This document shows, one piece after another, positions 59,466-64,000 of a stretch of DNA of 64,000 bases. Position numbers and translations under genes: made by a program. Numbering within the stretch: position 1 is the first letter of the stretch; the number at the start of each line of letters is the position of its first letter. This DNA comes from Tillus elongatus (taxonomy: Eukaryota > Arthropoda > Insecta > Coleoptera > Cleridae): positions 28,456,739-28,520,738 of the forward strand of contig OZ023267.1 in assembly GCA_964006375.1 (NCBI GenBank), read 5' to 3'. The notes beneath the pieces are model-generated. The model made no database searches and was not told where the DNA came from. It saw nothing but the letters and a program-made list of their open reading frames with translations.

Positions 59466-59650
59466 TGCAATTCGACTGTAGAATGGTGCGAAGAATCGTC
59501 AGTTAAAAACTCTGGACGTTCGTGGCGAGATAAGAATTAGGAAATAAATATTTCCTGTCGCGTACACTATTGTTATTTATATACAGGCTGGTTACTGCGA
59601 TTCGACTGTAGAATGGTGCGAAGAATCGTCAGTTAAATACTCTGGACGGT
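59466..59650 (+). repeat. Direct duplication of about 55 bp
   Basis: ATTCGACTGTAGAATGGTGC followed by GAAGAATCGTCAGTTAAA occurs near 59475 and again near 59600, 128 bp apart. The second copy is part of the LINE frame. Confidence 0.75.
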
Positions 59651-59893
59651 CGCAAATGAACGAAGATAGGGAATAAGTTATTCTGCGTGCATTTTTATCG
59701 GCAAATCCTTCTCCTGCCGAGCTCCAGTGCTTCTCCATGGCCTCCTCAGTCCATTTATGTAGGGAGTCGGAGACCACCTTCCTACTGATGCCTATAGCAG
59801 GCTCCGGGCCACAGAACGGCCGCCGGGAACCAAGACTTGCGAGTTCATTCGCCACTTCATTCCCTGCGACGCCACAGTGTCCCTGACCCACAC
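59592..59893 (-). pseudogene. LINE RNase H fragment
   Basis: The minus strand reads GQGHCGVAGNEVANELASLG, SRRPFCGPEPAIGISRKVV. This is the last RNase H motif (GH.GV.GNE.AN.LA) and the GPEP block shared with the LINE at 11040. The frame continues to about 59592 and then stops. Confidence 0.7.
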
Positions 59894-59899
59894 ATTTTA

Positions 59900-61690
59900 G
59901 GATTATTTTTGGAAAATGTTTGCATTTACATCTTTGCTATTAAAAAAGTGCAGAACAAAATTGTTTTAGGATTTTTGTGAAAAAATTGTGTCGCGCAGAA
60001 AAATTACGTATTTATATAGTGACTTTAAATATCTGCGTGTTCAGTTGTTGTTTGAATTTGGCGCCATGTGCGTGTTATTAAACGGTTAAATCATTTCAGT
60101 GAAAAGTAGATAACTTTACATACTTCATGACATTTGACCTACTCGCGTGTTCCCGTGGTTGTAGTAAGAACGTGTGTTTAAACAAGTGAATTATTCGTGA
60201 AAAGTCATGAAATTCGTACGGGACGGTGGAGTGGTCAGATTAATGATTACGAGTCCAACTTCCTAAGTTGGATTTTGTTTATTCCCGCTCCGGCACAGGA
60301 GGTTATGTCATGTAAACATCATATTGCTCTCGGCATATCAGGTATTGATTGATTAAATCGTCCTTTGTTTTTGGCTGTTAAACATTTCCGACTGGAAGTT
60401 CGCATGCATTTCGATTGAATTGAATCGCCACCTGTCAAAGAAAATCCGTTCTGAAGTTTCGTTGAGTTTCCTGATGAGGTTGGCAGCAACATTCTTATGA
60501 ATTTATTTTGGTTTTCAATCAAGCCTTCTTCCTTCAGCTGTCATGGAGCCTACAGGCGTTTGCTCTAGTTCATGTGCGTGGACGTTTTCTTCATGACATG
60601 AGTAGCCCTTAGCCCGTATTTCTGTGACCCACTATTGTGCTGGACTAAGGTAAGAAATTAATGAATTGAAACCTGCTTCAGAAGTCACGTTGTAAATTAC
60701 TTTCAGGACTCTTTTGCCGGCGATGGAGCATGTTTCTATCTGGCCATTTTGTTGATGTCCCTTCAAATTTTGTTTCATCGAACGCCACGATGGTTTTCAA
60801 AGCATACTATTGATTTGCTGTTTAACAAGTGGGTGAATACCTGTCGTCCGGCATCTGAGTGGACCACATTCCTCAAGTAAACGAGGTTATGTCACGTTTG
60901 GAGTTCCGCAGGACGTCTGGGATTTCCCTGCCCTGTAATGCATCGTAGAGAGGAAAGACACACCTCATTATGCAGGCCAGATAAAAACATAATTTTAAAT
61001 ATTATTTCTTTCAAAAAAATATTAAATTGACAAACCTAAATTTCCCTTTTTTTGGAACAGATCATCTCTGTTCAATTTATTAACAAAAAATTAAGACACT
61101 CTGATGTAATAAGGTCGTCAATGATGTGTAATGCATAGAACCCAGCTGCGTTTAAGATGTAACAGACGACAATTTTATGGATTAGAATTTTAAAAAAATT
61201 ACTCTTTAAAATTTGATTAACGTTACTTCTCAAGTGTCAAATTTGGTTAACATTACTCATCAATTATCAATTTTAATTAACGTTATTCATCAAATATCAT
61301 ATTTTTGTTTATTTATAACGAACTGTCTGTTTTATCCATTCTATCAATTCTCCATATGTCAAAATTTATAGCTAACTAAATCAGGATGGAGACAAACGAC
61401 TTGTGTTGCTCAAGACATTTTTCACAGGTTTTGCTGATGTTTCCTGCTTCTCTTCAGCTGGACATTTTTGAGAGGTAATTCCAGAAAAAGTAGGTGGTGC
61501 TTAAAATCGTCTCCCTCATATTATAAATTTTTCTAATACCCACTGCCCAACTGCTCTCTGACGAAAAGCTGTTGCAGTGTCACACATCTTAACTTGGAAT
61601 AATAAGTTGTGCAAATATTATCTTTAAATTACGTGACAATTGTTTGAAAGTTTTTATGAACATTTTTTTTGCAACTTTTGTCGAAAAACT
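59900..61690. other. Unassigned sequence, possible tRNA-like head at 60222-60297
   Basis: No known family recognised. GGTGGAGTGGTCAGATTAAT followed about 45 nt later by TTTATTCCCGCTCCGGCA faintly resembles a tRNA head with a variable arm, perhaps another SINE. Minus-strand frames between 60500 and 60980 look like the ruins of a coding sequence that I cannot name. Confidence 0.25.
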
Positions 61691-61699
61691 TTTTGTGAA

Positions 61700-61985
61700 C
61701 AATTATATCTCGGTAGGTGGGTAAATAGCTTGAAGAACTTCGTTGGCGGGCAAAATCGGACCAGTTTTTTCGGGAAGATTTTCAGTTTATTTTCACTAAA
61801 CTTTTGTTCTTTTGTAAACAATAAAGTTATTTTGATCAAAAATGGTACATTGTTTTACTATATAGGTTAAACCGGTAACCAAATTTGTGGCCTGCGTTCA
61901 TTAAAAAAAATACACATTTGCTATTAAACACATTTTTATGAAAATTAACTATCATAACGCGCTTTCTGCGTCCAAACTTTTGATA
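61700..61985 (+). repeat. MITE-like repeat tail
   Basis: CTTCGTTGGCGGGCAAAATC to AAAATTAACTATCATAACGC, paralleling 56620-56868. The left terminal repeat is not seen. Confidence 0.55.
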
Positions 61986-62471
61986 AAAACTTTTTTTACA
62001 AACTTGCTTATAATTTTTTAAAAGAAGAAGATTTTTTAAATAGGCACAAATATAGCTATGTTTCCGGAAAAAAATTGGATGTCATAATTTCAGTTTCCAA
62101 ATTTGGAAAAATATGTAAGGTTGGTACTATGTGAACTATGTGAAAACTGGAACCTGTGATGAGCACTAATAAGTACACTTGGAGAAACCCAAATCACCAC
62201 AACACTTATTTCAGAGACCTTACGATCGTTTCGTTGACAATGTCAACATCTTCACAGGAAGAAAAATTCTAAACTAAACAACTAGCTACCGTGTATTTAT
62301 ATCGCGTCAACGAACTATTTCGAAGTAAAATTGTCGTCCAAGAACGATCGTTTGTTTATTGTGTAGTGAAACTACGAGGTCGAAGGCCTGCTTTAATCTT
62401 CTGGCCGACAAATTTATGAGCCCTTATCTAATATACGGATAATAGGTTTAAAGGAACCGAGTTATTTAAGG

Positions 62472-63230
62472 ATGGATTTAAAAAATAAAAATGGGTATTT
62501 ACCTAGAGTTTGGTTTCGTTATGTCGACGATATTTTTGCAATGTTTGACACAAATATATGTAAGGTTGAAGAATTTAGCGAAAAACTAAATAGTCAATTT
62601 GATTCAATAAAATTTACCCACGAAATAGAAATCAACAATAAACTTTCGTTCCTAGATGTACTAGTTATTAAAAATAAAAATAATGGCTCGCTTGAATTCA
62701 ATGTCTACAGGAAGGGAACGGTTACTATTAGTTATATTCCTAGCGACTCACATCATAATTTTCTTAGTAAACAGATTGATTAAATTTCCGTTAAGCAAAA
62801 ATAGATTTAATACAGAATTAAAATACATAACAAATGTGGCGAGATATAACGGTTACTCGGATGGTTTAATAGACAAATTTGTTAACACAGAACAAGGAAA
62901 ATGATATCTGAATGTACCACATTTAAGAAAGATAAAATAGAGAAAAAATTTGTGTGTTTACCTTATGAACCACGAATCACAAAGGGTTTGGAGAGTATTT
63001 TTAAGAAAGCCGATTTACATTTAACTTTTTCGACGAAAAGTAATATAAAAATTTGTTGGGTAATACGAAAGACAAAGACAAAGTTACTGAAATGTCTGGT
63101 ATTTGTGAGATTAGTTGCAAATATTGCGATCTTAAATGCGTGGGGCAAACTAGGAGAAACATAGCCACCAGATTTCGTGAACATCTCGCACAGTTACGAT
63201 ATGGTACGGGGTGCACAAATCATGTGTGGC

Positions 63231-63306
<76 letters not shown>

Positions 63307-63393
63307 CACCACATTGACAAAGAAAATTTGAAACTTGTCAAAAATGTTAGACATCAAACTATGCTTGATTCATTAGAAAGTATTTTTTATTAA
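62472..63393 (+). pseudogene. PLE C RT and GIY-YIG, broken
   Basis: RT palm with YVDD, then IKFTHEIEINNKLSFLDVLV and ISYIPSDSHH; a deletion after SHHNF and shifts near 62770, 62890 and 63050. GIY-YIG as MSGICEISCKYCDLKCVGQT followed by RRNIATRFREH, in which GIC replaces GIY and KCVG replaces KYVG, both affecting catalytic-motif positions. The frame is further split by the (TA)n. Confidence 0.85.
63234..63304. repeat. (TA)n inside PLE C coding sequence
   Basis: About 71 bp of TA exactly where element B has CACAACATATATGGGATAAT (minus strand near 19905), that is, at the codons for HIWDNN. Confidence 0.95.
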
Positions 63394-64000
63394 GGTCTAT
63401 TAAGAACAAAACTTCATTGAATCGTGCGGCACCTTTAATTTCAAGCCCTTTATTTTTACTTTGCATTTGACCGCTTAAACACTCCTAATTTGTCCGGAAG
63501 AATAATAAATTACTGTCAATAACTCGGCCGGTCTATACATATACTAATCTCTACGCTTGCCTCGACTTAAAGGTACGTTCGTTTTGTTTGTATCTATGAA
63601 GTCAATATAAATACTGTCACAAATAATTAAATCAATACAAATATAGTTTTTATGTTGTATTTTAGTTGAATTAATCATCCTTTGTTAGAGTTAACATGGT
63701 GAGCCAAACACCCGGTTTTAGTTTTCTATTTAAAAAAGATGAGCGGAGTTGATGTTTATCTCGCCAGATGTTTGTCGGCTTGCTCCAATATCCACATAGT
63801 AAATTTCTAGCTCGAAAGGGAACGTGCAGATTCCTTAAATAACTCGGTTCCTTTAAACCTATTATCCGTATATTAGATTAGGGGTCATAAATTTGTCGAC
63901 CAGGAGATTAAAGCAGGTCTTCGAGCTCGTAGTTTCACTACACAATAAACAAACGATCGTTCTTGGACAACAATTTTACTTCGGACTAGTTCGTTTAGCT

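Larger units (their letters stand above)
62134..64000 (+). mobile_element. Penelope-like element C, runs off the right edge
   Basis: Starts AACTATGTGAAAACTGGAAC with the inverted terminal region and a damaged hammerhead-like motif at 62218-62258, then plus-strand RT (62472-62783; RYVDDIFAMF) and GIY-YIG (about 62901-63393). A (TA)n tract at 63234-63304 lies within the endonuclease frame. From about 63835 the sequence is the inverse of 62290-62470 (AACTCGGTTCCTTTAAACC), so a fold-back closes outside the window. Closest to element B. Confidence 0.88.

Overview
The window is a piece of an AT-rich, transposon-rich insect nuclear genome. The grounds are a spliced metazoan receptor gene with GT..AG introns (53 nt to about 8 kb), many Tc1/mariner-superfamily transposons, Penelope-like elements (PLEs), jockey/CR1/LOA-type LINEs, tRNA-derived SINEs and fourteen or so long (TA)n arrays. 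The order cannot be fixed from sequence alone; a beetle or a hemipteran would fit (inference).

The only host gene I can support is on the minus strand: an Lrp4-type LDL-receptor-related protein. I could place 16 exons between 57874 and 9910, all with consensus splice sites and compatible phases, giving an uninterrupted 1651-codon reading frame that ends in a stop codon at 9910-9912. In order it encodes four LDLa repeats, two EGF modules, four YWTD beta-propellers separated by EGF modules, a transmembrane helix and a cytoplasmic tail with an NPNY motif. The signal peptide and probably about four more LDLa repeats lie beyond the right edge. LDLa repeats ahead of the propellers distinguish Lrp4 from LRP5/6 (arrow).

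Layout, left to right. 1-9909 is intergenic or 3' UTR: SINEs, a degenerate long-TIR element (2982-5131), an array of hammerhead-ribozyme-like fold-backs (5616-6139), a hAT-like MITE (6504-7402) and mariner scraps. 9910-57874 is the receptor gene, whose introns hold a hAT remnant with a perfect 8-bp target duplication, a LOA/I-type LINE, two near-identical inverted long-TIR mariner-like elements (16367-18437 and 33054-35121), further families at 35136-37908, 41832-43982 and 50217-52284 (the last with an intact transposase), PLEs at 19030-20670, 39098-41371 and 55015-55535, and two CR1/jockey-like LINE copies. 57875-64000 is upstream of, or within, the next receptor intron and holds a SINE, a PLE fold-back, LINE fragments and a PLE running off the right edge.

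The most interesting signals are (1) hammerhead-like motifs in at least three diverged sequence families, with stem II changed but still paired, all carrying one extra base after the CTGANGA core; (2) a PLE fold-back with 840-bp arms and a 15-bp target duplication; (3) a (TA)n tract that expanded inside a PLE endonuclease reading frame; (4) a clade of long-TIR transposons whose last two catalytic Asp residues are 36 residues apart in three families; and (5) reciprocal poly-T indels in two sister transposase copies. No CRISPR array, rRNA or clear functional tRNA was seen.
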